From the NCBI RefSeq assembly GCF_032854445.1, contig NW_027018203.1:1-58535 (forward strand): a stretch of 58,535 bases of DNA, in the 5' to 3' direction. A model generated the notes under the pieces. The model was given only the letters and a program-made list of their open reading frames with translations. It ran no database searches and had not been told where the DNA came from. Shown here one piece after another: positions 47,436 through 58,535 of this stretch (its first letter is position 1; each line of letters starts with the position of its first letter). This stretch comes from Liolophura sinensis (lineage: Eukaryota > Mollusca > Polyplacophora > Chitonida > Chitonidae). Position numbers and translations under genes: made by a program.

Positions 47436-48347
47436 CAGCCAAAAGCATTGGTCGGAGAGCAACGCGGATTGCACCATTCGATTTCTCGTCACAAATTACG
47501 TCGGATTAGCCTCTTACTAGTAGCACTGGAACAGTTTTTCCACTTTTGCATTTTACCTGGTCTTTTTGTTAATTGAAATCGGCTACACTGTACTCTGTAC
47601 AATCGCGACTGGTCATTACTATATTCAACTTTTGACTATAAGTTATGTGCCCTTCGGTAGCCCAGAAGACGACAAATCTTTGGGCCAAGCCCATTTAACT
47701 CAGCCAGCAATTGCCTTACTTCTAAGTGCAAGACAATCTCAATGTCTTTATCTACGTGTAGAAAAACCACACCATTTGTACGTGAAAAAACACAAGGTAC
47801 TTAATACAGTCTGCTGTAAAAAGTACAACTGAACACTGACCCACTTCAGTAGGTGCAAAAAGATGCGGAATTGAGCCAGGCATCGGCAGCTGTTGAAAAA
47901 TTGCAAATTTCCCTGGTTTCCATGGAGTAAGAGACGTTGCTGGGCACGTGATTATGACATCAATGATCATTCAATTGTCACTACAGCCAAAAAGTATTGG
48001 TCGGAGAGCAACGCGGTTTGCACCATTCGATTCTCGTCACAAAATACGTCGGATTAGCCTTTTACCAGCAGCACTGAACAGTTTTTCCACTTTTGCATTT
48101 TTACCTGGTCTTTTTGTAATTGAAATCGGCTACACTGTACTCTGTACAATCGCGACTGGTCATTACTATATTCAACTTTTGACTATAAGTTATGTGCCCT
48201 TCGGTAGCCCAGAAGACGTCAAATCTTTGGGCTAAGCCCATTTAACTCACCCAGCAATTGTCTTACTTCTAAGTCTAAGACAATCTCAATGTCCTTTATC
48301 TACGTGTAGAAAAACCAGACCATTTGTACATAAAAAACACAAACACA
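47436..48347 (+). repeat. 912-base out-of-register tandem duplication, first copy
   Basis: Both copies start at 'cagccaaaagcattgg' and hold 1.66 monomers. The first ends within 'aaaaaacacaa' and runs, through 'acac', straight into the second copy's start at 48348. Both share the rare insertion 'aatgtcctttatc' (near 48291 and 49203). This copy has several one-base losses compared with the second, for example 'agtaggtgc', 'cgattctcgtc', 'cactgaacag' and 'tttttgtaattg'. Confidence 0.88.
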
Positions 48348-49259
48348 CAGCCAAAAGCATTGGTCGGAGAGCAACGCGGATTGCACCATTCGATTTCTCG
48401 TCACAAATTACGTCGGATTAGCCTCTTACTAGTAGCACTGGAACAGTTTTTTCCACTTTTGCATTTTACCTGGTCTTTTTGTTAATTGAAATCGGCTACA
48501 CTGTACTCTGTACAATCGCGACTGGTCATTACTATATTCAACTTTTGACTATAAGTTATGTGCCCTTCGGTAGCCCAGAAGACGACAAATCTTTGGGCCA
48601 AGCCCATTTAACTCACCCAGCAATTGCCTTACTTCTAAGTGCAAGACAATCTCAATGTCTTTATCTACGTGTAGAAAAACCACACCATTTGTACGTGAAA
48701 AACACAAGGTACTTAATACAGTCTGCTGTAAAAAGTACAACTGAACACTGACCCACTTCAGTAAGGTGCAAAAAGATGCGGAATTGAGCCAGGCATCGGC
48801 AGCTGTTGAAAAATTGCAAATTTCCCTGGTTTCCATGGAGTAAGAGACGTTGCTGGGCACGTGATTATGACATCAATGATCATTCAATTGTCACTACAGC
48901 CAAAAGTATTGGTCGGAGAGCAACGCGGTTTGCACCATTCGATTTCTCGTCACAAAATACGTCGGATTAGCCTTTTACCAGCAGCACTGGAACAGTTTTT
49001 CCACTTTTGCATTTTTACCTGGTCTTTTTGTTAATTGAAATCGGCTACACTGTACTCTGTACAATCGCGACTGGTCATTACTATATTCAACTTTTGACTA
49101 TAAGTTATGTGCCCTTCGGTAGCCCAGAAGACGTCAAATCTTTGGGCTAAGCCCATTTAACTCACCCAGCAATTGTCTTACTTCTAAGTCTAAGACAATC
49201 TCAATGTCCTTTATCTACGTGTAGAAAAACCAGACCATTTGTACATAAAAAACACAAGG
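48348..49259 (+). repeat. 912-base out-of-register tandem duplication, second copy
   Basis: Second copy of 47436-48347, continuing normally into 'ggtacttgatac'. The block at 52192-53103 has the same sequence once only, without the junction, and so shows the state before duplication. Because 912 is not a multiple of 549, this duplication did not come from ordinary homologous unequal exchange between aligned monomers. Confidence 0.88.
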
Positions 49260-50318
49260 TACTTGATACAGTCTGCTGTATAAAGTACAACTGAACACTG
49301 ACCCACATTTATAAGGTGCCAAAAGATGCGGAATTGGGCCAGGCATCGACAGCTGTTAAAAAATTGCAAATATTCCTGGTTTCCATGGAGTAAGAGCCAT
49401 TACTGGGCACGTGATTATGACATAAATGATCATTGAATTGTCTCTACAGCCAAAAGTATTGGTCAGAGAGCAACGCGGTTTGCACCATTCGATTTCTCGC
49501 CACAAAATACGTCGGATTAGCCTCTTACTAGTAGCACTGGAACAGTTTTTTCCACTTTTGCATTTTTACCTGGTCTTTTTGTTAATTGAAATCGGCTACA
49601 CTGTACTCTGTAAAATCGCGACTGGTCATTACTATATTCAACTTTTGACTATAAGTTATGTGCCCTTCGGTAGGCCAGAAGACGACAAATCTTTGGGCCA
49701 AGCCCATTTAACTCACCCAGCAATTGTCTTACTTCTAAGTCCAAGACAATCTCAATGTCTTTATCTACGTGTAGAAAAACCACACCATTTGTACAAAAAA
49801 ATACAAGGTACTTGATACAGTCTGCTGTAAAAAGTACAACTGAACACTGACCCACTTCAGTAAGGTGCAAAAAGATGCGGAATTGAGCCAGGCATCGGCT
49901 GCTGTTGAAAAATTGCAAATTTCCCTGGTTTCCATGGAGTAAGAGACGTTGCTGGGCACGTGATTATGACATCAATGATCATTCAATTGTCACTACAGCC
50001 AAAAGTATTGGTCGGAGAGCAACGCGGTTTGCACCATTCGATTTCTCGTCACAAAATACGTCGGATTAGCCTCTTACCAGCAGCACTGGAACAGTTTTTC
50101 CACTTTTGCATTTTTACCTGGTCTTTTTGTTAATTGAAATCGGCTACACTGTACTCTGTACAATCGCGACTGGTCATTACTATATTCAACTTTTGACTAT
50201 AAGTTATGTGCCCTTCGGTAGCCCAGAAGACGTCAAATCTTTGGGCTAAGCCCATTTAACTCACCCAGCAATTGTCTTACTTCTAAGTGCAAGACAATCT
50301 CAATGTCTTTATCTACGT
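48348..50318 (+). repeat. Block F, copy 1 (partner 52192-54158)
   Basis: The shift is 3840-3844 bases. Shared private states include 'gctgtataaagtac', 'catcgacagctg', 'gagccattactgg', 'catcggctgctg', 'cggtaggccagaag' and 'gtacaaaaaaatacaagg'. Confidence 0.85.
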
Positions 50319-50413
50319 ATAGAAAAACCACACCATTTGTACGTGAAAAACACAAGGTACTTGATACAGTCTGCTGTAAAAAGTACAACTGAACACTGTC
50401 CCACTTTAGTAAG

Positions 50414-52018
50414 GTGCAAAAAGATGCGGAATTGAGCCAGGCATCGGCAGCTGTTGAAAAATTGCAAATTTCCCTGGTTTCCATGGAGTAAGAGACGTTG
50501 CTGGGCACGTGATTATGACATCAATGATCATTCAATTGTCACTACAGCCAAAAGTATTGGTCGGAGAGCAACGCGGTTTGCACCATTCGATTTCTCGTCA
50601 CAAAATACGTCGGATTAGCCTTTTACCAGCAGCAATAAAACAGTTTTTCCACTTTTGCATTTTTACCTGGTCTTTTTGTTAATTGAAATCGGCTACACTG
50701 TACTCTGTACAATCGCGACTGGTCATTACTATATTCAACTTTTGACTATAAGTTATGTGCTTTTCGGTAGGCCAGAAGACGACAAATCTTTGGGCCAAGC
50801 CCATTTAACTCACCCAGCAATTGTCTTACTTCTAAGTCTAAGACAATCTCAATGTCTTTATCTACGTGTAGAAAAACCACACCATTTGTACATAAAAAAC
50901 ACAAGGTACTTGATACAGTCTGCTGTAAAAAGTACAACTGAACACTGACCCACATTTATACGGTGCCAAAAGATGCAGAATTGGGCCAGGCATCGGCAGC
51001 TGTTAAAAAATTGCAAATATCCCTGGTTTCCATGGAGTAAGAGCCGTTACTGGGCACGTGATTATGACATAAATGATCATTGAATTGTCTCTACAGCCAA
51101 AAGTATTGGTCGGAGAGCAACGCGGTTTGCACCATTCGATTTCTCGCCACAAAATACGTCGGATTAGCCTCTTACTAGTAGCACTGGAAGACTTTTTCTA
51201 CTTTTGCATTTTTACCTGGTCTTTTTGTTAATTGAAATCGGCTACACTGTACTCTGTACAATCGCGACTGGTCATTACTATATTCAACTTTTGACTATAA
51301 GTTATGTGCCCTTCGGTAGCCCAGAAGACGTCAAATCTTTGGGCTAAGCCCATTTAACTCACCCAGCAATTGTCTTACTTTTAAGTCCAAGACAATGTCA
51401 ATGTCTTTATCTACGTGTAGAAAAACCAGACCATTTGTACATAAAGAAAACAAGGTACTTGATACAGTCTGCTGTAAAAAGTTCAACTGAACACAGACCC
51501 ACATGAATAAGGTGCCTAAAGATGCGGAATTGGGCCAGGCATCGGCAGCTGTTAAAAAATTGCAAACATCCCTGGTTTCCATGGAGTAAGAGCCGTTGCT
51601 GGGCACGTGATTATGACATCAATGATCATTCAATTGTCGCTACAGCCAAAAGTATTGGTCGGAGAGCAACGCGGTTTGCACCATTCGATTTCTCGTCACA
51701 AAATACGTCGGATTAGCCTCTTACCAGCAGCACTGGAACTTTTTTTCCACTTTTGCATTTTTGCCTGGGTGTTTTGTTAATTGAAATCGGCTACACTGTA
51801 CTCTGTACAATCGCGACTGGTTATTACTATATTCAACTTTTGACTATAAGTTATGTGCCCTTCGGTAGCCCAGAAGACGACAAATCTTTGGGCCAAGCCC
51901 ATTTAACTCACCCAGCAATTGCCTTACTTCTAAGTGCAAGACAATCTCAATGTCTTTATCTACGTGTAGAAAAACCACACCATTTGTACGTGAAAAACAC
52001 AAGGTACTTGATACAGTC
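50414..52018 (+). repeat. Block E, copy 2
   Basis: Full-length partner of 41265-42868. It has 'gcaaatatccc' near 51010 and 'ttgcacattg'-free normal states where copy 1 has 'gcaaacatcc', and 'gacaatgtcaatg' near 51394. It is followed directly by block F copy 2, so E-F is itself a repeated pair. Confidence 0.83.
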
Positions 52019-52191
52019 TGCTGTAAAAAGTACAACTGAACACTGACCCACTTCAGTAAGGTGCCAAAAGATGCGGAATTGAGCCAGGCATCGGCAGCTG
52101 TTAAAAAATTGCAAATTTTCCTGGTTTCCATGGAGTAAGAGCCGTTGCTACGCACGTGATTATGACATCAATGATCATTCAATTGTCGCTA

Positions 52192-54158
52192 CAGCCAAAA
52201 GCATTGGTCGGAGAGCAACGCGGATTGCACCATTCGATTTCTCGTCACAAATTACGTCGGATTAGCCTCTTACTAGTAGCACTGGAACAGTTTTTCCACT
52301 TTTGCATTTTACCTGGTCTTTTTGTTAATTGAAATCGGCTACACTGTACTCTGTACAATCGCGACTGGTCATTACTATATTCAACTTTTGACTATAAGTT
52401 ATGTGCCCTTCGGTAGCCCAGAAGACGACAAATCTTTGGGCCAAGCCCATTTAACTCACCCAGCAATTGCCTTACTTCTAAGTGCAAGACAATCTCAATG
52501 TCTTTATCTACGTGTAGAAAAACCACACCATTTGTACGTGAAAAACACAAGGTACTTAATACAGTCTGCTGTAAAAAGTACAACTGAACACTGACCCACT
52601 TCAGTAAGGTGCAAAAAGATGCGGAATTGAGCCAGGCATCGGCAGCTGTTGAAAAATTGCAAATTTCCCTGGTTTCCATGGAGTAAGAGACGTTGCTGGG
52701 CACGTGATTATGACATCAATGATCATTCAATTGTCACTACAGCCAAAAGTATTGGTCGGAGAGCAACGCGGTTTGCACCATTCGATTTCTCGTCACAAAA
52801 TACGTCGGATTAGCCTTTTACCAGCAGCACTGGAACAGTTTTTCCACTTTTGCATTTTTACCTGGTCTTTTTGTTAATTGAAATCGGCTACACTGTACTC
52901 TGTACAATCGCGACTGGTCATTACTATATTCAACTTTTGACTATAAGTTATGTGCCCTTCGGTAGCCCAGAAGACGTCAAATCTTTGGGCTAAGCCCATT
53001 TAACTCACCCAGCAATTGTCTTACTTCTAAGTCTAAGACAATCTCAATGTCTTTATCTACGTGTAGAAAAACCAGACCATTTGTACATAAAAAACACAAG
53101 GTACTTGATACAGTCTGCTGTATAAAGTACAACTGAACACTGACCCACATTTATAAGGTGCCAAAAGATGCGGAATTGGGCCAGGCATCGACAGCTGTTA
53201 AAAAATTGCAAATATCCCTGGTTTCCATGGAGTAAGAGCCATTACTGGGCACGTGATTATGACATAAATGATCATTGAATTGTCTCTACAGCCAAAAGTA
53301 TTGGTCAGAGAGCAACGCGGTTTGCACCATTCGATTTCTCGCCACAAAATACGTCGGATTAGCCTCTTACTAGTAGCACTGGAACAGTTTTTCCACTTTT
53401 GCATTTTTGCCTGGTCTTTTTGTTAATTGAAATCGGCTACACTGTACTCTGTACAATCGCGACTGGTCATTACTATATTCAACTTTTGACTATAAGTTAT
53501 GTGCCCTTCGGTAGGCCAGAAGACGACAAATCTTTGGCCAAGCCCATTTAACTCACCCAGCAATTGTCTTACTTCTAAGTCCAAGACAATCTCAATGTCT
53601 TTATCTACGTGTAGAAAAACCAGACCATTTGTACAAAAAAATACAAGGTACTTGATACAGTCTGCTGTAAAAAGTACAACTGAACACTGACCCACTTCAG
53701 TAAGGTGCAAAAAGATGCGGAATTGAGCCAGGCATCGGCTGCTGTTGAAAAATTGCAAATTTCCCTGGTTTCCATGGAGTAAGAGACGTTGCTGGGCACG
53801 TGATTATGACATCAATGATCATTCAATTGTCACTACAGCCAAAAGTATTGGTCGGAGAGCAACGCGGTTTGCACCATTCGATTTCTCGTCACAAAATACG
53901 TCGGATTAGCCTCTTACCAGCAGCACTGGAACAGTTTTTCCACTTTTGCATTTTTACCTGGTCTTTTTGTTAATTGAAATCGGCTACACTGTACTCTGTA
54001 CAATCGCGACTGGTCATTACTATATTCAACTTTTGACTATAAGTTATGTGCCCTTCGGTAGCCCAGAAGACGTCAAATCTTTGGGCTAAGCCCATTTAAC
54101 TCACCCAGCAATTGTCTTACTTCTAAGTGCAAGACAATCTCAATGTCTTTATCTACGT
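52192..54158 (+). repeat. Block F, copy 2 (partner 48348-50318)
   Basis: Partner of 48348-50318, preceded by E copy 2. It lacks the 912-base duplication and the extra C of 'gtcctttatc', so those two changes are younger than the E-F duplication. Confidence 0.85.
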
Positions 54159-57100
54159 GTAGAAAAACCAGACCATTTGTACATAAAAAACACAAGGTAC
54201 TTGATACAGTCTGCTGTAAAAAGTACAACTGAACACTGACCCACATTTATAAGGTGCCAAAAGATGCGGAATTGGGCCAGGCATCGGCAACTGTTAAAAA
54301 ATTGCAAATATCCCTGGTTTCCATGGAGTAAGAGCCGTTACTGGGCACGTGATTATGACATAAATGATCATTGAATTGTCTCTACAGCCAAAAGTATTGG
54401 TCAGAGAGCAACGCGGTTTGCACCATTCGATTTCTCGCCACAAAATACGTCGGATTAGCCTCTTACTAGTAGCACTGGAACAGTTTTTCCACTTTTGCAT
54501 TTTTACCTGGTCTTTTTGTTTATTGAAATCGGCTACACTGTACTCTGTACAATCGCGACTGGTTATTACTATATTCAACTTTTGACTATAAGTTATGTTC
54601 CCTTCGGTAGGCCAGAAGACGACAAATCTTTGGGCCAAGCCCATTTAACTCACCCAGCAATTGCCTTACTTCTAAGTGCAAGACAATCTCAATGTCTTTA
54701 TTTACGTGTAGAAAAACCACACCATTTGTACATGAAAAACACAAGGTACTTGATACAGTCTGCTGTAAAAAGTACAACTTAACACTGACCCACATTTATA
54801 AGGTGCCAAAAGATGCGGAATTGGGCCAGGCATCGGCAGTTGTTAAAAAATTGCAAATTTTCTGGTTTCCATGCAGTAAGAGCCGTTGCTACGCACGTGA
54901 TTATGACATAAATGATCATTCAATTGTCGCTACAGCCAAAAGTATTGGTTGGAGAGCAACGCGGATTGCACCATTCGATTTCTCGTCACAAATTACGTCG
55001 GATTAGCCTCTTACTAGTAGCACTGGAACAGTTTTTCCACTTTTGCATTTTTACCTGGTCTTTTTGTTAATTGAAATCGGCTACACTGTACTCTGTACAA
55101 TCGCGACTGGTCATTACTATATTCAACTTTTGACTATAAGTTATGTGCCCTTCGGTAGCCCAGAAGACGACAAATCTTTGGGCCAAGCCCATTTAACTCA
55201 CCCAGCAATTGCCTTACTTCTAAGTGCAAGACAATCTCAATGTCTTTATCTACGTGTAGAAAAACCAGACCATTTGTACGTGAAAAACACAAGGTACTTG
55301 ATACAGTCTGCTGTAAAAAGTACAACTGAACACTGACCCACTTCAGTAAGGTGCAAAAAGATGCGGAATTGAGCCAGGCATCGGCAGCTGTTGAAAAATT
55401 GCAAATTTCCCTGGTTTCCATGGAGTAAGAGACGTTGCTGGGCACGTGATTATGACATCAATGATCATTCAATTGTCACTACAGCCAAAAGTATTGGTCG
55501 GAGAGCAACGCGGTTTGCACCATTCGATTTCTCGTCACAAAATACGTCGGATTAGCCTTTTACCAGCAGCACTGGAACAGTTTTTCCACTTTTGCATTTT
55601 TGCCTGGGTGTTTTGTTAATTGAAATCGGCTACACTGTACTCTGTACAATCGCGACTGGTCATTACTATATTCAACTTTTGACTATAAGTTATGTGCCCT
55701 TCGGTAGCCCAGAAGACGTCAAATCTTTGGGCTAAGCCCATTTAAACTCACCCAGCAATTGTCTTACTTCTAAGTCCAAGGCAATCTCAATGTCTTTATC
55801 TACGTGTAGAAAAACCAGACCATTTGTACATAAAAAACACAAGGTACTTGATACAGTCTGCTGTAAAAAGTACAACTGAACACTGACCCACAATTTATAC
55901 GGTGCCAAAAGATGCGGAATTGGGCCAGGCATCGGCAGCTGTTGAAAAATTGCAAATTTTCCTGGTTTCCATGGAGTAAGAGCCGTTGCTGGGCACGTGA
56001 TTATGACATCAATGACCATTCAATTGTCACTACAGCCAAAAGTATTGGTCGGAGAGCAACGCGGTTTGCACCATTCGATTTGTCTTCACAAAATACGTCG
56101 GATTAATCTCTTGTCAGCAGCACTGGAACAATTTTTCGAATTTTGCATTTTTGCATGGTCTTTTTGTTAATTGAAATCGGCTACACTGTACTATGTACCA
56201 TCGCGACTGGTCATTACTATATTCAACTTTTGACTATATGTTATGTGCCCTTCGGTAGCCCAGAAGACCTGAAATCTTTGGGCTAAGCGCATTTAACTCA
56301 CCCAGCAATTCTGTCACTTCTAAGTGCAAGACAACCTCAATGTCTTTATCTACGTGTAGAAAAACCACACCATTTGTACATAAAAACACAAGGTACTAGA
56401 TACAGTCTGCTGTAAAAAGTACAACTGATCACTGACCTACATCAGTAAGGTTCCAAAAGATGCGGAATTGGGCCAGGCATCGGCAGCTGTTTAAAAAATT
56501 GCATATTTCCCTGGTTTCCATGGAGTAAGAGCCGTTGCTGGCACGTGATTATGACCCCAATGATCATTCGATTGTCGCTACAGCCAAAAGTATTGGTCGG
56601 AGAGCAACGCGGTTTGCACCATTCGATTTCTCGTCACAAAATACGTCGGATTAGCCTCTTACCAGCAGCACTGGAACAGTTTTTCCACTTTTGCATTTTT
56701 GCCTGGTCTTTTTGGTAATTGAAATCGGCTACACTGTACTATGTACCATCGCGACTGGTCATTACTATACTGAACTTTTGACTATAAGTGATGTGCCCCT
56801 TGGTAGCCCAGAAGACGTCAAATCTTTGGGCTAAGCCCATTTAACTCACCCAGCAATTGTCTTACTTCTAAGTCCAAGACAATCGCAATGTCTTTATCTA
56901 CGTGTAGAAAAACACACCATTTGTACATAAAAAACACAAGGTACTTGATACAGTCCTGCTGTAAAAAGTACACTTAAACACTGACCCACATAAATAAGGT
57001 GCCAAAAGATGCGGAATTGGGCCAGGCATCGGCAGCTGTTTGAAAAATTGCAAATATCCCTGGTTTCCATGGAGTAAGAGACGTTGTTGGGCACGTGACT

Positions 57101-58097
57101 ATGACATAAATGATCATTCAATTGTCGCTACAGCCAAAAGTATTGGTCGGAGAGCAACGCGGTTTGCACCATTCGATTTCTCGTCGCAAAATACTTCGGA
57201 TTAGCCGCTTACCAACAGCACTGGAACGGTTTTTTTACTTTTGCATTTTTCCCTGGTCTTTTTGTTAATTGAAATCGGCTACACCTGTACTATGTACCAT
57301 TGCGACTGGTCATTACTATATTCAACTTTTGACTATAAGTTATGTGCCCTTCGGTAGGCCAGAAGACGACAAAATCTTTGGGCTAAGCCCATTTAACTCA
57401 CCCAGCAATTGTCTTACTTCTAAGTCGAAGACAATCTCAATGTCTTTATCTATGTGTAGAAAAACCACACCATTTGTACATGAAAATCACAAGGTACTTG
57501 ATACAGTCTGATGTAAAAAGTACAACTGAACACTGACCCACTTCAGTAAGGTGCCAAAAGATGCGGAATTGGGCCTGGCATCGGCAGCTGTTGGAAAATT
57601 GCAAATTTTCCTGGTTTCCATGGAGTGAGAGACGTTGCTGGGCACGTGATTCATTCAATTGTCACTACAGCCAAAAGTATTGGTCGGAAGAGCAACGCGG
57701 TTTGCACCATTCGATTTCTCGTCACAAAATACGTCGGATTAGCCTCTTACCAGCAGCACTGGATCAGTTTTTTCCACTTTTGCATTTTTACCTGGTCTGT
57801 TTGTTAATTGAAATCGGCTACACTGTACTCTGTACAATCGCGACTGGTCATTACTATATTCAACTTTTGACTATAAGTTATGTGCCCTTCGGTAGCCAGA
57901 AGACGTCAAATCTTTGGGCCAGGGCCCATTTAACTCACCCAGCAATTGTCTTATTTCTAAGTCCAAGACATTCTCAATGTCTTTATCTACGTGTAGAAAA
58001 ACCAGACCATTTGTACATAAAAAACACAAGGTACTTGATACAGTCTGCTGTAAAAAGTACAACTAAACACTGACAGACATTTATAAGGTGCCAAAAG
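54159..58097 (+). repeat. Right zone: diverged W-rich units
   Basis: Landmarks are at 54264, 54813, 55361, 55912, 56460, 57009 and 57561. From 55912 on, the units carry many private changes ('gattaatctcttgtc', 'ttgcatggtc', 'aattctgtcac', 'agacaacctc', 'atgaccccaatg', 'tatactgaac', 'cccttggtag'). Higher divergence towards this side may mean the array edge is near, but no flank is visible. Confidence 0.75.
57561..58097 (+). repeat. Monomer with a 14-base deletion across the AATGATCATT palindrome
   Basis: At 57648-57655 the sequence reads 'gtgattcattc', where other units have 14 more bases between 'gtgat' and 'tcattc'. The deletion removes the left part of AATGATCATT and leaves CACGTG intact. 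The unit is 537 bases long. Confidence 0.85.
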
Positions 58098-58535
58098 AGG
58101 CGGAATTGGCCAGGCATCGGCAGCTGTTGAAAAATTGCAAATTTTCCTGGTTTCCATGGAGTAAGAGCCGTTGCTGGGCACGTGATTATGACATCAATGA
58201 CCATTCAATTGTCACTACAGCCAAAAGTATTGGTCGGAGAGCAACGCGGTTTGCACCATTCGATTTGTCGTCACAAAATACGTCGGATTAATCTCTTGTC
58301 AGCAGCACTAGAACAATTTTTCGAATTTTGCATTTTTGCATGGTCTTTTTGTTAATTGAAATCGGCTACACTGTACTATGTACCATCGCGACTGGTCATT
58401 ACTATATTCAACTTTTGACTATATGTTATGTGCCCTTCGGTAGCCAGAAGACCTGAAATCTTTGGGCTAAGCGCATTTAACTCACCCAGCAATTCTGTCC
58501 ACTTCTAAGTGCAAGACAACCTCAATGTCTTTATC
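58098..58535 (+). repeat. Partial monomer at the right window edge
   Basis: The final unit is cut by the window end after 438 bases. It matches the unit at 55912 (shift 2186) in private states such as 'atgaccattc', 'attaatctcttgtc', 'ttgcatggtc', 'aattctgtc' and 'agacaacctc', so a four-unit repeat may begin here. The landmark is mutated to AGG. The array continues beyond the window. Confidence 0.85.

Larger units (their letters stand above)
1..58535 (+). repeat. Satellite DNA array, 549-base monomer, head to tail
   Basis: The entire window is a tandem array. A landmark motif inside the monomer recurs 104 times, from position 103 to 58098, at a modal spacing of exactly 549 bases and always in the same orientation. 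No inverted unit, unrelated insertion or unique sequence longer than a few bases was found, so both array edges lie outside the window. Neighbouring units differ by base substitutions and 1-3 base indels, while units in duplicated blocks are nearly identical. Uniform orientation, mosaic variants and higher-order periods of 5 and 8-10 units are typical of eukaryotic satellite DNA evolving by unequal exchange. I do not recognise the family. A centromeric, pericentromeric, subtelomeric or sex-chromosome location is possible, but the sequence does not decide it. Confidence 0.97.

Noticed and set aside
48336-48350. (AC)n microsatellite at the 912-base duplication junction
   Set aside because: Only about five AC-type dinucleotides are present, and they are accounted for by junction filler or microhomology between 'cacaa' and 'acagcc'.
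1-58535. CRISPR-like regular spacing
   Set aside because: The repeats are 549 bases and directly abutting. There are no short repeats separated by unique spacers and no cas-like genes.
1-58535. Transposon or LTR origin of the repeat
   Set aside because: No terminal repeats, target-site duplications, primer-binding site, polypurine tract or coding remnant was seen in any unit. The monomers abut directly.
1-58535. Bacterial or phage sequence, operons or a defence system
   Set aside because: No ribosome-binding-site and gene pairs, no long coding regions and no recognisable protein domains. The whole window is explained by satellite repeats.

Overview
The whole 58,535-base window is one uninterrupted array of a tandem satellite DNA with a 549-base monomer. 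I see no gene, RNA gene, transposon or CRISPR array, and no unique flanking sequence. I placed a landmark inside the monomer (the A of the short motif AAAGATGCGGAAT) and followed it across the window. It occurs 104 times, always on the + strand, almost always 549 bases apart. Five further units lack it because they are truncated or lie at an out-of-register duplication junction. A hand count of one monomer gives about 41% GC. A homogenised array this long with higher-order structure points to eukaryotic heterochromatin, such as pericentromeric, centromeric, subtelomeric or sex-chromosome DNA. I do not recognise the satellite and cannot name the species. CpG is only mildly under-represented, which argues weakly against a heavily CpG-methylated vertebrate genome.

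Units fall into sequence types that can be read just after the landmark: 'ttgagcc' (E; 'ttaagcc' is E'), 'tttagcc' (L), 'ttgggcc' (W) and 'gatatga' (D). Other sites also vary between a few alternative states. Monomers are mosaics of these states, as expected from unequal crossover and gene conversion.

Layout, left to right. (1) 1-12168: E- and L-rich, many 1-3 base indels, and four copies of a 269-271 base truncated unit sharing one deletion junction that forms a 12-base-stem hairpin. Blocks here are duplicated at offsets of about 3.56 kb and 5.2 kb. (2) 12169-22059: mixed types, including an older, indel-bearing five-unit series W-L-W-E-D at 16014-18768. (3) 22060-38529: thirty consecutive landmark intervals of exactly 549 bases. 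This core holds a nearly perfect 2.47-kb duplication and two adjacent five-unit higher-order repeats (W-L-W-E'-D twice, 2745-base period). (4) 37879-54158: nested blocks in the order C-D-E, C-D-E-F, E-F, with periods of 8 to 10 units, an extra monomer in one copy and a 912-base out-of-register tandem duplication at 47436-49259. (5) 54159-58535: more diverged units, with the last partial unit matching the unit at 55912.

What is worth attention is the record of how the array evolved: a fold-back deletion that was then amplified, higher-order repeats of different ages, an indel-free core, zoning of unit types, a likely conversion tract, and a monomer rich in short dyad symmetries. None of this shows that the array encodes or regulates anything.
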